Positions 1-9,178 of a stretch of 64,000 bases of DNA are shown in pieces. The notes under the pieces are model-generated. The model was given only the letters and a program-made list of their open reading frames with translations. It was not told where the DNA came from and did not search any database. How positions within the stretch are numbered: the first letter of the stretch is position 1; every line of letters begins with the position of its first letter. The translations under genes were made by a program, and so were the position numbers. This DNA comes from Bacillus sp. ISL-41 (GTDB taxonomy: Bacteria; Bacillota; Bacilli; Bacillales; Cytobacillaceae), in the NCBI RefSeq assembly GCF_018613235.1, contig NZ_JAGGQP010000032.1, positions 1 to 64,000 on the forward strand. The letters are read 5' to 3'.

Positions 1-93
1 CCGACAAGCGTTGGAGGGCCGACCAGTGAAGTCGTTCTTTGACTTCATTGGGCGGACCGAAACGTCTCGAGGGGCTAGGCGCTCGAGCTGGAC
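1..93 (+). repeat. BOX-like dispersed hairpin element, copy a (left-truncated)
   Basis: This copy runs straight into a second one in the same orientation at 94-216, giving a tandem pair with a 122 bp offset. The family has an outer dyad (GCGCC...AGCCCC against GGGGCTAGGCGC) and an inner dyad (GAAGTC...GACTTC), so an RNA copy would fold into a long hairpin. It recurs at 16323-16447 (inverted), 31361-31477 and, shortened, 47600-47646. The left end is cut by the window edge. No coding function is evident. Confidence 0.85.
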
Positions 94-216
94 ATAGAAA
101 AGCGCAAGCGCCTCGTTCAGCCCCGACAAGCGTTGGAGGGCAGACCGGTGAAGTCGTTCTTTGACTTCATTGGGCGGACCGAAACGTCTCGAGGGGCTAG
201 GCGCTGGAGCTAGACA
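94..216 (+). repeat. BOX-like dispersed hairpin element, copy b
   Basis: Full-length copy that starts at the GCGCAAGCGCC arm and ends with GGCGCTGGAGCT. It lies 35 bp downstream of the mutM stop codon, which is read on the minus strand. The same unit is found at 31361-31477 with few differences, which points to a mobile or recently amplified non-coding element. Confidence 0.85.
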
Positions 217-251
217 AATCTCGAAGTGACATGATATAAATTCTGATATTA

Positions 252-1082
252 TTATTTAAGCTTCTGGCACGAGGGACAGTAATGCGTTCCCCGTCCGCCA
301 ACGACGGTTTTCTCCAATGGTGTTCCGCAAGTCTTGCACGGTTCACCCTTGCGCCCGTATGCATAAAGCTGAAGCTGGAACATGCCAATCTGTCCTTGTG
401 AGTTCACATAGGAACGGATGGTGCTGCCGCCTTTCTCAACAGCTTCAGACAAAGTGCTGACGATTTCCTTATAAAGCACTGCCTCCTCATCTGGAGTCAG
501 AGAATTAGCAATCCTTTCCGGATGGATTTGCGCCCGGAACAGTGCCTCATCCACATAGATATTCCCGAGGCCAACAAGGATTTTCTGGTCAAGCAAAGCA
601 GGCTTTATTTTTCGATTTGTCCTTTTCAGCTTTTCTGACAGCCATTTCACGGAAAAATCGTCCGAGAATGGCTCTGGACCTAAATCAGCAAGAGGCTGCG
701 TTTCAAACTCTTTCCCTTTTTCATAAAGGTGCATCGTGCCAAATTTCCTGACATCCTTGTAGCGCAATTCTGTTCCATCGGTAAAATGGAAAATGACATG
801 CGTGTGCTTTTCCACAGGTTCATCAGCATTGAACACTCCATATTTCCCTTCCATCCTTAAGTGGGAAACGAGCGCGAAAACTTCCGTGTAAAAGATCAGG
901 AATTTGCCCCTCCGGCCAATCTCTTTTATTGTCTGGCCTTCCAATGCATCCTTAAACTGCTCGACCTCATTCGGGCGCTTAATCATCTTAGGCCAAAAAA
1001 CGGAGACTTGTTTGATTTCTTTGCCGATCGACAGGACTTCTAACGTCCGTCTGACGGTTTCGACCTCTGGTAGTTCAGGCAT
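252..1082 (-). CDS. mutM: Formamidopyrimidine-DNA glycosylase (Fpg/MutM)
   Basis: Base-excision repair enzyme that removes oxidised purines such as 8-oxoguanine and then cleaves the abasic site. The protein of 276 aa starts MPELPEVET, giving the catalytic N-terminal Pro (after Met removal) and the adjacent Glu. It ends with a zinc finger of the form CxxC-N16-CxxC (CKTC ... CPSC). The length is normal for the family. It follows polA by 41 bp on the same strand, as in B. subtilis, so the two repair genes are probably co-transcribed. A purine-rich Shine-Dalgarno (AAGGCGGG) precedes the ATG. No terminator is obvious before the repeats at 1-216. Confidence 0.97.
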   Translation of the reverse strand: MPELPEVETVRRTLEVLSIGKEIKQVSVFWPKMIKRPNEVEQFKDALEGQTIKEIGRRGKFLIFYTEVFALVSHLRMEGKYGVFNADEPVEKHTHVIFHFTDGTELRYKDVRKFGTMHLYEKGKEFETQPLADLGPEPFSDDFSVKWLSEKLKRTNRKIKPALLDQKILVGLGNIYVDEALFRAQIHPERIANSLTPDEEAVLYKEIVSTLSEAVEKGGSTIRSYVNSQGQIGMFQLQLYAYGRKGEPCKTCGTPLEKTVVGGRGTHYCPSCQKLK

Positions 1083-1123
1083 TTTTTATCCCGCCTTTCT
1101 CTGTAAGTATTCTGATGCAATTC

Positions 1124-3754
1124 CTATTTTGCGTCATACCACGTCGGGCCGTATGAAAAGTCCACCTTTAACGGTACTTTCAATTCAATGGCATTCTCCA
1201 TGACATCTGGCACTATTTCTTTCAGCAGTTCGATCTCATCCTCAGGTGCTTCAAAAATCAATTCATCATGTACCTGAAGAAGCAGTCTTGTCTTTACGCC
1301 CTCTTCGCGGAGCCTCTCTGCCATATCAATCATTGCCTTTTTAATAATATCTGCGGCACTGCCCTGGATCGGGGTGTTCATAGCCGTCCGTTCCGCAAAG
1401 CTTCTCAGGTTGAAGTTGCGGGCGGTAATTTCCGGAATATATCTGCGGCGATGCAATAATGTCTGGACATAGCCCTTGGCCTTTGCATCCTTGATAATCT
1501 CGTCCATATACTCCTTCACTCCAGGATAGCTTTCCAGATAGCGGTCAATGAATTCGCCCGCTTCCTTCCTTGTGATATTCAGGCTCTGGGATAATCCATA
1601 ATCACTGATTCCGTACACAATCCCAAAGTTGACCGCCTTCGCATGCCGGCGCATATTGGAAGTGACTTCATCTTTCCCTACATTGAACACTTCCATCGCC
1701 GTCTTCGTATGGATGTCTATATCATTCCGGAAGGCATCGATCAGTTTCTCATCTCCCGCAATGTGGGCGAGGACTCGCAGTTCGATTTGCGAATAGTCAG
1801 CCGCGAATATTACCCATCCTTTTTCTGAAGGGACGAATGCCTGCCTGATTTTCCGGCCTTCTTCAAGCCTGATTGGGATGTTCTGCAGGTTAGGGTCTGT
1901 TGAGCTTAATCTGCCTGTAGCTGTTAAAGCCTGGTTGAATCTTGTATGGACTTTTTCCGTCTCTTTATTGACGACCTTTTGCAGTCCTTCAATATAGGTA
2001 GATTGCAGCTTTCCCAGCTGGCGGTAGTTAAGAATTTCTTCAATGATTCTATGCTTCGGCGCCAATTTTTCAAGGACGTCCGCCGAAGTAGAATAACCGG
2101 TCTTCGTCTTTTTCGCAGCAGGCAGTCCCAGTTTTTCAAACAGAATGACACCTAATTGTTTAGGAGAGTTGATGTTGAATTGTTCTCCTGCCATTTCGAA
2201 AATCTTTGTCTCAATTTCGGCTAAACGCCCTTTGATTTCTTCGCCCATTTTATCCAGGCGGTCCATATCAAGCTTGACTCCCTGGTATTCCATATCCGCA
2301 AGCACAAGTGACAATGGCATTTCAAGGCTGCTGAACAGATCATGCTGGTCGTTGTCCCACAGCTCCTGCTCAAGCTTTTCTTTTAATGACACAAGTACAG
2401 CCGCCTTGCGCACAAGATGCTCTCCAAGGACGCTCTCCTCCGGAATTTTTCGTTTAGCACCTTTGCCATAGACAGTATCGTCTGACTGTACGCTCGTGAA
2501 TCCATGCTGTTTCGCGATTGCCGCAAGGTCGTCCGGCGACTCGGAAGGATTGATGATATAGGATGCCAGTGACACATCGAAGTCAGCACCCTTCAGGTGG
2601 ATGCCATGATGGCGCAGTGATACCTCAGATCGTTTCGCATCATAAACTGTTTTTTTGCAGGACTCATCCTCGGCCCATTTCTTGAACTCTTCAGACTCCA
2701 GGGCAACTTTTACAGGCAGGTAGAAGCTGCCGTTTTCATTTACAACAGCAAAGCCGATGATATCGGCGTAATGGTAGTTATCTTCAAGTACTTCAACATA
2801 AAAGCCATTTTCTTTTGCAAAAATATTTTGTTCAATTTTATCCAGCTGCTTGAACTCGATGTCTTCAAGCTCTGCAACATCTGCTTCCGCAACTGCGCCC
2901 AGCTTGTCCAGCAGGGAATTGAACCCGAGCTCCTTGAACATTTTCACGAGCTTCTCATTCTCTGCGCCTTCATACTCAAGCTCGCTCAACTCTAGTCCTA
3001 CAGGGGCTTCACGAGTGATGGTTGCGAGTTCCTTGCTCATGACAGCCTGGTCTCTGAACTCCTCCAGCTTTTCCTTAAGCTTTTTCCCGCTGACTTGTTC
3101 AACCGAATTTAAAAGGTTTTCAAGTGTGCCGTATTCCTTCAACAGCTTGATTGCCGTCTTTTCCCCTACACCAGGTACCCCCGGTATATTATCCGATGCA
3201 TCACCCATGAGACCTTTCATGTCAATGATCTGGCCGGCAGTCAGACCATATTTTTCCTTGATATGCTCAGGTGTATATTCTTCAATATCAGTGATCCCTT
3301 TTCTTGTGATACTGACTGTGGTCTTGTCAGAGCTCAGCTGGGTCAAGTCCTTGTCACCTGAAATGACCTTTGTTTCAAAGCCTTCTTTTTCAGCATGCAA
3401 ACTCAAGGTACCGATAATATCATCAGCTTCATAATTCTCCAGCTCATATTGCGAAATTCCATAGGCCGTCAGCAATTCACGGATAAATGGAAACTGCTCA
3501 GAAAGCTCCGGCGGCGTTTTCTGCCTTCCGCCCTTATACTCGCTGAAGGTTTTATGCCTGAAGGTCGTTTTCCCGGCATCAAAAGCAACAAGAATATGCG
3601 TGGGCTTCTCATCCTCGAGAATTTTCATCAGCATCATCGTAAAGCCATAAACTGCATTCGTATGTATTCCTTTTTCATTATTCAATAGCGGCAGTGCGAA
3701 AAACGCACGGTACGCAATACTGTTGCCATCTATCAACACAAGCTTTTTAGACAT
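1124..3754 (-). CDS. polA: DNA polymerase I
   Basis: Repair and Okazaki-fragment polymerase of 876 aa. An N-terminal 5'-3' exonuclease (FEN) domain of about 290 residues is followed by a 3'-5' exonuclease-like domain and a family A polymerase domain. Polymerase motifs visible are DYSQIELRVLAHIAGD (motif A), the O-helix RRHAKAVNFGIVYGISDYG and VHDELIFEAP (motif C). The proofreading domain lacks the usual DxE pair (GFYVEVLEDNYH in its place), as in the Geobacillus enzyme, so proofreading is probably absent. The reading frame stays open 39 codons further upstream into a repeat element, but AAGAGGAGG lies just before the ATG at 3754, so that start is chosen. Confidence 0.97.
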   Translation of the reverse strand: MSKKLVLIDGNSIAYRAFFALPLLNNEKGIHTNAVYGFTMMLMKILEDEKPTHILVAFDAGKTTFRHKTFSEYKGGRQKTPPELSEQFPFIRELLTAYGISQYELENYEADDIIGTLSLHAEKEGFETKVISGDKDLTQLSSDKTTVSITRKGITDIEEYTPEHIKEKYGLTAGQIIDMKGLMGDASDNIPGVPGVGEKTAIKLLKEYGTLENLLNSVEQVSGKKLKEKLEEFRDQAVMSKELATITREAPVGLELSELEYEGAENEKLVKMFKELGFNSLLDKLGAVAEADVAELEDIEFKQLDKIEQNIFAKENGFYVEVLEDNYHYADIIGFAVVNENGSFYLPVKVALESEEFKKWAEDESCKKTVYDAKRSEVSLRHHGIHLKGADFDVSLASYIINPSESPDDLAAIAKQHGFTSVQSDDTVYGKGAKRKIPEESVLGEHLVRKAAVLVSLKEKLEQELWDNDQHDLFSSLEMPLSLVLADMEYQGVKLDMDRLDKMGEEIKGRLAEIETKIFEMAGEQFNINSPKQLGVILFEKLGLPAAKKTKTGYSTSADVLEKLAPKHRIIEEILNYRQLGKLQSTYIEGLQKVVNKETEKVHTRFNQALTATGRLSSTDPNLQNIPIRLEEGRKIRQAFVPSEKGWVIFAADYSQIELRVLAHIAGDEKLIDAFRNDIDIHTKTAMEVFNVGKDEVTSNMRRHAKAVNFGIVYGISDYGLSQSLNITRKEAGEFIDRYLESYPGVKEYMDEIIKDAKAKGYVQTLLHRRRYIPEITARNFNLRSFAERTAMNTPIQGSAADIIKKAMIDMAERLREEGVKTRLLLQVHDELIFEAPEDEIELLKEIVPDVMENAIELKVPLKVDFSYGPTWYDAK

Positions 3755-3778
3755 GATATTCCTCCTCTTTGTTAAGAA

Positions 3779-4083
3779 GGCTCTGTTAAACAAGGCTGTT
3801 GATTTTCGTTCCAGTCGCTTCGCTTTCCGCGGGGAAGAATTATGAAAAAGCCCAACTGCCGGCTTTTTCAAACATCAAATTCTTCCTTGCAGTCGGGGAA
3901 CCTCCTCGGCGCTTTACGCTCCTGCGGAGTCTCCCCATGACTTGCTGATCCCGCAGGCCATTGATTTAGCTTCCTCGAACTTACCCACGCACGATGAAAA
4001 TGCGTTAGCATTTTCGGAGGAGTCTTCGCGCCTTCCACTACAATCAACAGGAGTAAAAACATCATTGACCTTTAACAGAGCCT
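3779..4083. repeat. MITE-like element with terminal inverted repeats, long copy
   Basis: Non-coding element between polA and hflC. The outer ends are AGGCTCTGTTAAA and TTTAACAGAGCCT; nested inside is a second dyad, CTGTTGATT (from 3796) and AATCAACAG (to 4050). The core with GCTTCGCTTTCCGCGGGG recurs at 33060-33250, and an almost emptied version sits at 10030-10111. This copy has about 63 bp extra between GCAGG and AGTCTTCGCG relative to the 33 kb copy. With the terminator at 4140-4197 it fills most of the 457 bp gap; I see no gene here. Confidence 0.8.
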
Positions 4084-4139
4084 AAAAGAAAAATCCGGTT
4101 CTTGCAAATTTTCGATTGCATGATTTTATATAGAAAAAA

Positions 4140-4197
4140 GACCGTTAGATTCCTTTCTATTTTATCATGAGAGATGATAGAAAGAAAAATAACGGCC
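4140..4197 (-). terminator. Rho-independent terminator after hflC
   Basis: Long imperfect hairpin: GACCGTTA pairs with TAACGGCC, and the stem is extended by TTTCTAT/ATAGAAA. On the minus strand it is followed by a run of six T. Confidence 0.8.
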
Positions 4198-4212
4198 TTT
4201 TGGTTGGCTCTA

Positions 4213-5142
4213 TTAATTTGTGTAACCCATCAGCATTCTTGCATACGGTGAATCAGATGGAAGGACAATAACGGTCTCGCCATTGATTGTCTTTTTATAG
4301 GATTCCAGTGTTCGGAACATCGTATAGAATTCTGGATCCTTGGAGAAAGTTTGGTTGTAAACTTTAGCAGCTTCCCCTTCCCCTTCACCTCGGATGGTTT
4401 CAGCGTCTGCCGATGCCTTTGCCAGAAGCTCTTTCACTTCCCTGTCCGTCTGGGCGATGACTCTGTTTTTCTGGGCATCCCCCATCGAAAGATATTCCTG
4501 CGCCTTAGACTCACGCTCAGAGATCATCCTTGTAAAAACAGACATTTCATTTTCTTTTGGCAGGTCGGTCCTCTTCATTCGGACATCTGTCACAACGACC
4601 CCATAATTGCCGCCAGCGAGCAGCTCATTGACTTTTTCAGTCACCCTGTCATTCAATGATCCGCGGGATGACTTTTCATCATTGATGATTTCGTCATAGT
4701 CCAGCTTACCAAGCTCAGAACGGACAACCGAATAGATGAATTCCTCCATTCTCGATTCCGCACCCTCCAGCGTTCTCGCATTGGAAATCATCTTTTTAGG
4801 ATCTTCAATTCGCCAGATGGCATAATTGTCGATCAACATTCTCTTTTTATCCTTCGTGTTGATCTCCGCCTGGGAAACATCATATGTCATCTGGTATTTA
4901 GGCAGAGTTGTGACACTCTGGATAAACGGGACTTTGTAATTTAAACCAGGTTCATCGATAATCCTGACAACCTCTCCAAATTGCCTTACCACTTTATACT
5001 CGCCTTGTTTCACGATGAAAACATTAGTGAAAATGAAGACAAGCAGTGCAATAAGGATGACCAGGAAAATTCCGAATTTGGTATATTTCCGCCAGGAACC
5101 ACCACTGCGTTCATTTATATCAATCACGTTTTGATCAGCCAT
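4213..5142 (-). CDS. hflC: SPFH/band-7 protease modulator HflC
   Basis: Membrane-anchored SPFH protein of about 309 aa, predicted to form a complex with HflK that modulates the FtsH protease. One transmembrane segment lies near the N terminus (FGIFLVILIALLVFIFTNVF), followed by the band-7 domain and a charged coiled-coil region rich in Glu/Ala. The frame is open 16 codons further upstream, but ATG at 5142 (MADQNVID) gives a short 8 bp overlap with hflK, typical of translational coupling. The Shine-Dalgarno is weak, so the start is moderately sure. hflKC beside polA is not, as far as I know, a B. subtilis 168 arrangement, so it is a lineage difference. Confidence 0.88.
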   Translation of the reverse strand: MADQNVIDINERSGGSWRKYTKFGIFLVILIALLVFIFTNVFIVKQGEYKVVRQFGEVVRIIDEPGLNYKVPFIQSVTTLPKYQMTYDVSQAEINTKDKKRMLIDNYAIWRIEDPKKMISNARTLEGAESRMEEFIYSVVRSELGKLDYDEIINDEKSSRGSLNDRVTEKVNELLAGGNYGVVVTDVRMKRTDLPKENEMSVFTRMISERESKAQEYLSMGDAQKNRVIAQTDREVKELLAKASADAETIRGEGEGEAAKVYNQTFSKDPEFYTMFRTLESYKKTINGETVIVLPSDSPYARMLMGYTN

Positions 5143-6103
5143 TATTCTTTTCACTGCCTTCCTTCTCTGACTTCGATTTATCTGCTTCAAGCGGGCGAAT
5201 CGGGAAATACTTCAGTGTATTGCCATCATCATTCATGATATAGATTTCCGCACCCGGCAGGACTTGCTCAAGGGTTTCCAAAATTAAACGCTGTCTTGTG
5301 ATGTCCGGATTGGTTTTGTATTCAACAAGCAGCTTGTTGAATACCGCCACGTCACCTCTAGCCCGTTCAATCCTCGCTGCTTTTTCCCCTTCCGCTCTTG
5401 AGATCAGCGCATCCTTTTCCCCTTGCGCTTCGTTCATCTTCTGATTACGGTACTTATTTGCTTCATTGTTTTTCGTGTTCATTGTTTCACGCGCATCCGT
5501 AACATCGGTAAAAGCCTTTCGCACTTCTTCATTTGGCAATTCAACATCCTGAAGCTTTACACCTAGGACGGATACACCCATATCATACTTTTCAATCAAT
5601 GAGGACAATAAGTCACGGACCTCTGCTTCGATTTCAGCTTTACCTGAAGTCAATGCGTCATCGATTAGAGAACTTCCGATAATGCTCCTAACAGACGCTG
5701 ATGTAGCGTCATATAAGATTTCTCTTGGATTATCTGCATTATACAAATATTTTTCAGGGTCAGTTATTTTCCATTGAACAACCAGGTCAGCAAGGACGAT
5801 ATTTTCGTCACCAGTAATCATTTTTGTTTCATCAGGAAATTCTTTGATTTCCCCATTCTTTTCCTCATAACCAAACTGCAGGCTGAATGTTTCTTTCGAT
5901 AATTTCTCGACACTCTGTATTGGCCAAGGCAGCTTAAAGTGCAAGCCCGGTTCGCTAATACCTTCCTCCACTTTTCCAAAAGTCAATATGACAGCCTGTT
6001 CTGACTCATCGACCGTATACCATGTCGTGAACGCTGAAACACCTAAAATAATGGCCAGGACGACAATCCCGCTCGTCACGTAAATTTGCTTTAAGCTCAC
6101 CAT
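5135..6103 (-). CDS. hflK: SPFH/band-7 protease modulator HflK
   Basis: Partner of HflC in a membrane SPFH complex thought to regulate FtsH. The 322 aa protein has an N-terminal membrane anchor (about residues 8-28), then the band-7 domain, then an Ala/Glu/Arg-rich helix (NKYRNQKMNEAQGEKDALIS). The C terminus is charged (KSKSEKEGSEKNNG). It is the first gene of a two-gene operon, hflK-hflC. The paralogy of the two proteins is plain from the shared AFTTWY/VFIV anchors and the 'EPGLHFKLPWPIQSV' / 'EPGLNYKVPFIQSV' motifs. Confidence 0.92.
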   Translation of the reverse strand: MVSLKQIYVTSGIVVLAIILGVSAFTTWYTVDESEQAVILTFGKVEEGISEPGLHFKLPWPIQSVEKLSKETFSLQFGYEEKNGEIKEFPDETKMITGDENIVLADLVVQWKITDPEKYLYNADNPREILYDATSASVRSIIGSSLIDDALTSGKAEIEAEVRDLLSSLIEKYDMGVSVLGVKLQDVELPNEEVRKAFTDVTDARETMNTKNNEANKYRNQKMNEAQGEKDALISRAEGEKAARIERARGDVAVFNKLLVEYKTNPDITRQRLILETLEQVLPGAEIYIMNDDGNTLKYFPIRPLEADKSKSEKEGSEKNNG

Positions 6104-6259
6104 CTCATTCCCCTCTTCCTATGTTTCTGTCTATGTTTGTTTTTACGTTTAAAAACCGTAAAAGTTTCAAAAGAATGATAACTGAGTAACAGTTTTGAAA
6201 CAATGGTGTTTTTTGGTTTTGTGAAGGGTTCAAAAACTGGGGGAAAAAGGAAATGAAAA

Positions 6260-6286
6260 AAGCACAAGCGGGGTTGGCTTGTGCTT
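6260..6286 (-). terminator. Hairpin with T run upstream of hflK
   Basis: AAGCACAAGC and GCTTGTGCTT form a 10 bp stem, followed on the minus strand by TTTTTT. It lies about 155 bp upstream of the hflK start and 300 bp beyond the phoR terminator, so it may stop read-through or act as a leader hairpin for hflKC. Confidence 0.6.
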
Positions 6287-6389
6287 CTTTCTCGCTCCTT
6301 GGATGAAGGGGTTTTCACTAATGATTGTAGCAAGGAAGTGTTAAGGAAAAATAAACCTGTTGTTAAGGGAATGTAAATTCTATATTAAA

Positions 6390-6569
6390 GGCTGTTTTCG
6401 TAAATTGTTGTTAAAATCCTAAAGCCGATTTTAACGTAATATAAATCTTTTAGTAGGTCGGTATAAAGTTTGCATGCTCTTTTCTCATTATTATAGTTAA
6501 CTTTGCAAAGAAACATCGTCATTCCATACTTTTTTGCGGAAAACAGCAACAAAGTTTGAGAAAAGAGCT
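6390..6569 (+). repeat. ~180 bp structured element, copy 1 (downstream of phoR)
   Basis: Begins GGCTGTTTTCGTAAATTGTTG and ends TTGAGAAAAGAGCT. The same element lies in opposite orientation at 9179-9360, upstream of phoP. Shared blocks include TTGTTGTTAAAATCCTAAAG, CCGATTTTAACGT, TAGGTCGGTAT and GCTCTTTTCTCAT, the last pairing with the terminal TGAGAAAAGAGC. The gap 6104-6659 contains only this element and two terminators; no gene is supported. Confidence 0.8.
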
Positions 6570-6586
6570 TTTTTAAAAAAGGAAAT

Positions 6587-6612
6587 AGCCCAATTCAGTT
6601 TCGAATTGGGCT
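6587..6612 (-). terminator. Rho-independent terminator of phoPR
   Basis: Perfect 10 bp stem AGCCCAATTC/GAATTGGGCT with a 6 nt loop, followed on the minus strand by ATTTCCTTTTTT. It lies 48 bp beyond the phoR stop. Confidence 0.88.
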
Positions 6613-6659
6613 GGGATGGTATGCTCATTGAATTAACACTCGAGAAAACTAACTTATCT

Positions 6660-8426
6660 TTATTGAGGCAGCTTCTTAAAAAGCTTGATCGTAAAAGTTG
6701 TTCCTTTGCCTATCTGGCTGTCGACTTCGATATGTCCTTTATGAGCTTCAACTATGTGTTTCACAATCGCCAGGCCAAGGCCCGTCCCTCCGGAGTTTCG
6801 ACTTCTTGCCCTGTCCACTCGGTAAAATCGTTCGAATATCCTCGTTATTTCACTTTTTTCAATCCCTATACCGGAATCCTTGACCACAACAGATACGGAA
6901 TCTTCCTGGACAGATAAAGAAATTCCAACCCTGCCGCCATTTGGGGTGTAGGTGATGGCATTGCTGACAAGGTTGATCAGCACTTGCTTCAGCCTGTCTG
7001 CATCTCCTTCAATAACCGCATTATCGCCCGATTGACCAAGTTTCAGAAGGATATCCTTTTGAGAAGCTTTTCCTTTTAAAATTTCGATGACCTCATTAGC
7101 TTCCTTTACAAGATCAACCTTTCCTATTGTCAGTCGGAAGCCTTGCTGCTCGATCTTAGACAGGTCTAGCAATTCCTGGATTAGTAACTGGAGACGGTCA
7201 CTTTCTTTTAAAATGATTTCAAGGAAAGCTTCCAGCGTATCTTTGTCATTCATCGCTCCATCCAGCAGCGTTTCCGAGAATCCTTTGATCGAGGTGATCG
7301 GCGTCTTAAGCTCATGCGAGACATTCGCCACGAAATCCTTCCTTATCTGTTCCAATTTTTTCAGTTCGGTAATGTCATGGAAAACCAGAAGGATTCCCTT
7401 CCAGACATTGTTTGTACCGATGATTGGAACTCCGTATACTTCGAAGTGCCGCCTTTCGATTTCCATAGGCAAAACAACTTGTTTCCGTACTTTTTGCTCG
7501 GTCATGAAAATCTCTTCAACCATATGGGAGATTTCTTCATGCTCAATAACTTCATAATAAAGCTTGTACAGGTATTCAGCAGGTTCTACATTAAAGATTT
7601 CCTTGTATGGCTTATTGACCAAGTTGATAAAGCCTCTGCTGTCTATCAGAATTAAACCGCTGCCCATGTTCTCAATAAGTGTCGTCAGTCTGTCCTGCTG
7701 GGATTCCTTTAGCTTCATTAGTTCCTGAAGATTTCTTGCCAGGATATTAATCGATGAACTCAGCATGCCCGTTTCGTCAATGTGATCTTCATAAGTCCTG
7801 GCCCGATAATTCCCTTTTGCCAGCTCGATCGCCACATTTGTCGCAGACTCGATTGGTTTCGTATATCGGTTAGTGATTCTTGTACCAAGAAGGATGATCA
7901 CAATCAACGCCATGCCAAGACTGATGGTCAGAATCCACCAGATTTGCCGGTAAGCTTTCTGCAGTTCATCAATCTTTGTTGTTAAAAATACATACCCCTC
8001 TTTTTTACCATCATGGATAAGCGGGTTCCAATAATAATGCAGATCAAAGCCCCCACCCACCTCAAGGTCACTCTGTTCCGACGGTGTGTCTTCCACGATG
8101 TCGCCAATTATATCCCTGTGCCGGTTGATTTTAGTGCTTGATAGTTCTCCCGTATCATGTTGGATATCACCCTCAAGATCAACAATCGTAATCCTTGCGT
8201 TAAGCAGATCGCTCATCCTTGAAATTTCTTCGTTATCCAGTGAGGCGAGCCCTCCATTTTGCTCGATATTGGAGGTCAGTAGATTAATTTCAATCTTCAG
8301 TCGTTCATTAAATGAATTTATATAATAATTTTTGAATAATTGCCCTAAAAGCAGCCCCAGGCCTATCAACACGATGATGATCAAGGTAATGAGGGCAAAC
8401 AGGAGACGAGTCCGGTACTTAGTCAT
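6660..8426 (-). CDS. phoR: Phosphate-starvation sensor histidine kinase PhoR
   Basis: Membrane sensor kinase of 588 aa that phosphorylates PhoP under phosphate limitation. Two transmembrane segments (about residues 9-31 and 162-183) flank an extracytoplasmic PAS-like domain. HAMP, cytoplasmic PAS (about 240-355), HisKA and HATPase domains follow. The phospho-acceptor His is near residue 371 in NVSHELKTPITSIKGF; N- and G-box motifs are NLVSNAITYTPNGG, DSGIGI and GGTGLGLAIVKHI. The start overlaps the phoP stop by 4 bp (ATGA), so the pair is translationally coupled. The identity rests on domain order and the citZ-icd-mdh-phoPR-polA synteny. Confidence 0.94.
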   Translation of the reverse strand: MTKYRTRLLFALITLIIIVLIGLGLLLGQLFKNYYINSFNERLKIEINLLTSNIEQNGGLASLDNEEISRMSDLLNARITIVDLEGDIQHDTGELSSTKINRHRDIIGDIVEDTPSEQSDLEVGGGFDLHYYWNPLIHDGKKEGYVFLTTKIDELQKAYRQIWWILTISLGMALIVIILLGTRITNRYTKPIESATNVAIELAKGNYRARTYEDHIDETGMLSSSINILARNLQELMKLKESQQDRLTTLIENMGSGLILIDSRGFINLVNKPYKEIFNVEPAEYLYKLYYEVIEHEEISHMVEEIFMTEQKVRKQVVLPMEIERRHFEVYGVPIIGTNNVWKGILLVFHDITELKKLEQIRKDFVANVSHELKTPITSIKGFSETLLDGAMNDKDTLEAFLEIILKESDRLQLLIQELLDLSKIEQQGFRLTIGKVDLVKEANEVIEILKGKASQKDILLKLGQSGDNAVIEGDADRLKQVLINLVSNAITYTPNGGRVGISLSVQEDSVSVVVKDSGIGIEKSEITRIFERFYRVDRARSRNSGGTGLGLAIVKHIVEAHKGHIEVDSQIGKGTTFTIKLFKKLPQ

Positions 8427-9139
8427 TCTCCCTTTGGTTCCTCCAGCTTATAACCAAGGCCTCGGATGGTTTTGATATAGGATGGCTTCTTTGTGTTTTG
8501 TTCAATTTTTTCACGCAAATGGCTTATATGTACATCGACAATTCTTGTATCCCCTGCAAAGTCATAATTCCAGACAGCACTGAGCAGCTGGTCACGTGTA
8601 AGAACCCGGCCTTTATTCTTCGACAGATAGAGAAGCAATTCGAATTCTTTCGGTGTCAGCTCAAGTAATTGTCCCATAAAATAAGCTTCATAGAATTCTG
8701 GCATGATTTTAAGCTCGCCAATTCTGATCTGTCCCTCGTCCTCCTGCTTTTCTTCCACTGGTTCATGCTGTGTCTGTGTCCTCCGGAGAATCGCCTTTAC
8801 CCTCGCTACAACCTCACGCGGACTGAATGGTTTGGTCATGTAATCATCAGCGCCTAACTCCAGGCCAAGCACCTTATCAAACTCATCATCCTTTGCCGTA
8901 AGCATTAAAATCGGCACATTGATTCTCATCTGTCTGAGCTGTTTGCATACTTCCATACCATCCAGCTTCGGGAGCATCAGATCCAAAATCATTAAATCCG
9001 GCTTCTCATCTGCTGCCAGGCGGATCCCTTCCTCACCGTCCATTCCAGTTACCACTGAATAGCCAGCCTGCTCGAGATTGTATTTCAGCAGTGTCACAAT
9101 CGATTGTTCATCATCCACAACCAAGACCTTCTTGTTCAT
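8423..9139 (-). CDS. phoP: Phosphate regulon response regulator PhoP
   Basis: OmpR-family response regulator of 238 aa. The receiver domain has acidic DD at the N terminus, phospho-acceptor Asp53 in LMILDLMLPKLDG and Lys103 in MTKPFSPREV. The C-terminal winged helix (ELTPKEFELLLYLSKNKGRV ... HISHLREKIEQ) binds DNA repeats of the TTAACA type. The ATG at 9139 is chosen because GGAGG lies 5-6 nt before it; the in-frame TTG at 9151 would put that Shine-Dalgarno inside the gene. Its promoter region overlaps the repeat element at 9179-9360. Confidence 0.95.
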   Translation of the reverse strand: MNKKVLVVDDEQSIVTLLKYNLEQAGYSVVTGMDGEEGIRLAADEKPDLMILDLMLPKLDGMEVCKQLRQMRINVPILMLTAKDDEFDKVLGLELGADDYMTKPFSPREVVARVKAILRRTQTQHEPVEEKQEDEGQIRIGELKIMPEFYEAYFMGQLLELTPKEFELLLYLSKNKGRVLTRDQLLSAVWNYDFAGDTRIVDVHISHLREKIEQNTKKPSYIKTIRGLGYKLEEPKGE

Positions 9140-9178
9140 ATGAGCCTCCAAAAAAGTTATTACCCCTGTTTCATCCAG

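Noticed and set aside
3755-3871. Extension of polA by 39 codons upstream
   Set aside because: The frame is open but lies in the repeat element, and the best Shine-Dalgarno is directly before the ATG at 3754.
3868-4065. 65-codon frame on the minus strand
   Set aside because: It lies wholly inside the MITE-like element and has no ribosome binding site.
6097-6333. 78-codon frame upstream of hflK
   Set aside because: It covers a terminator hairpin, overlaps hflK and has basic, low-complexity content without a Shine-Dalgarno.
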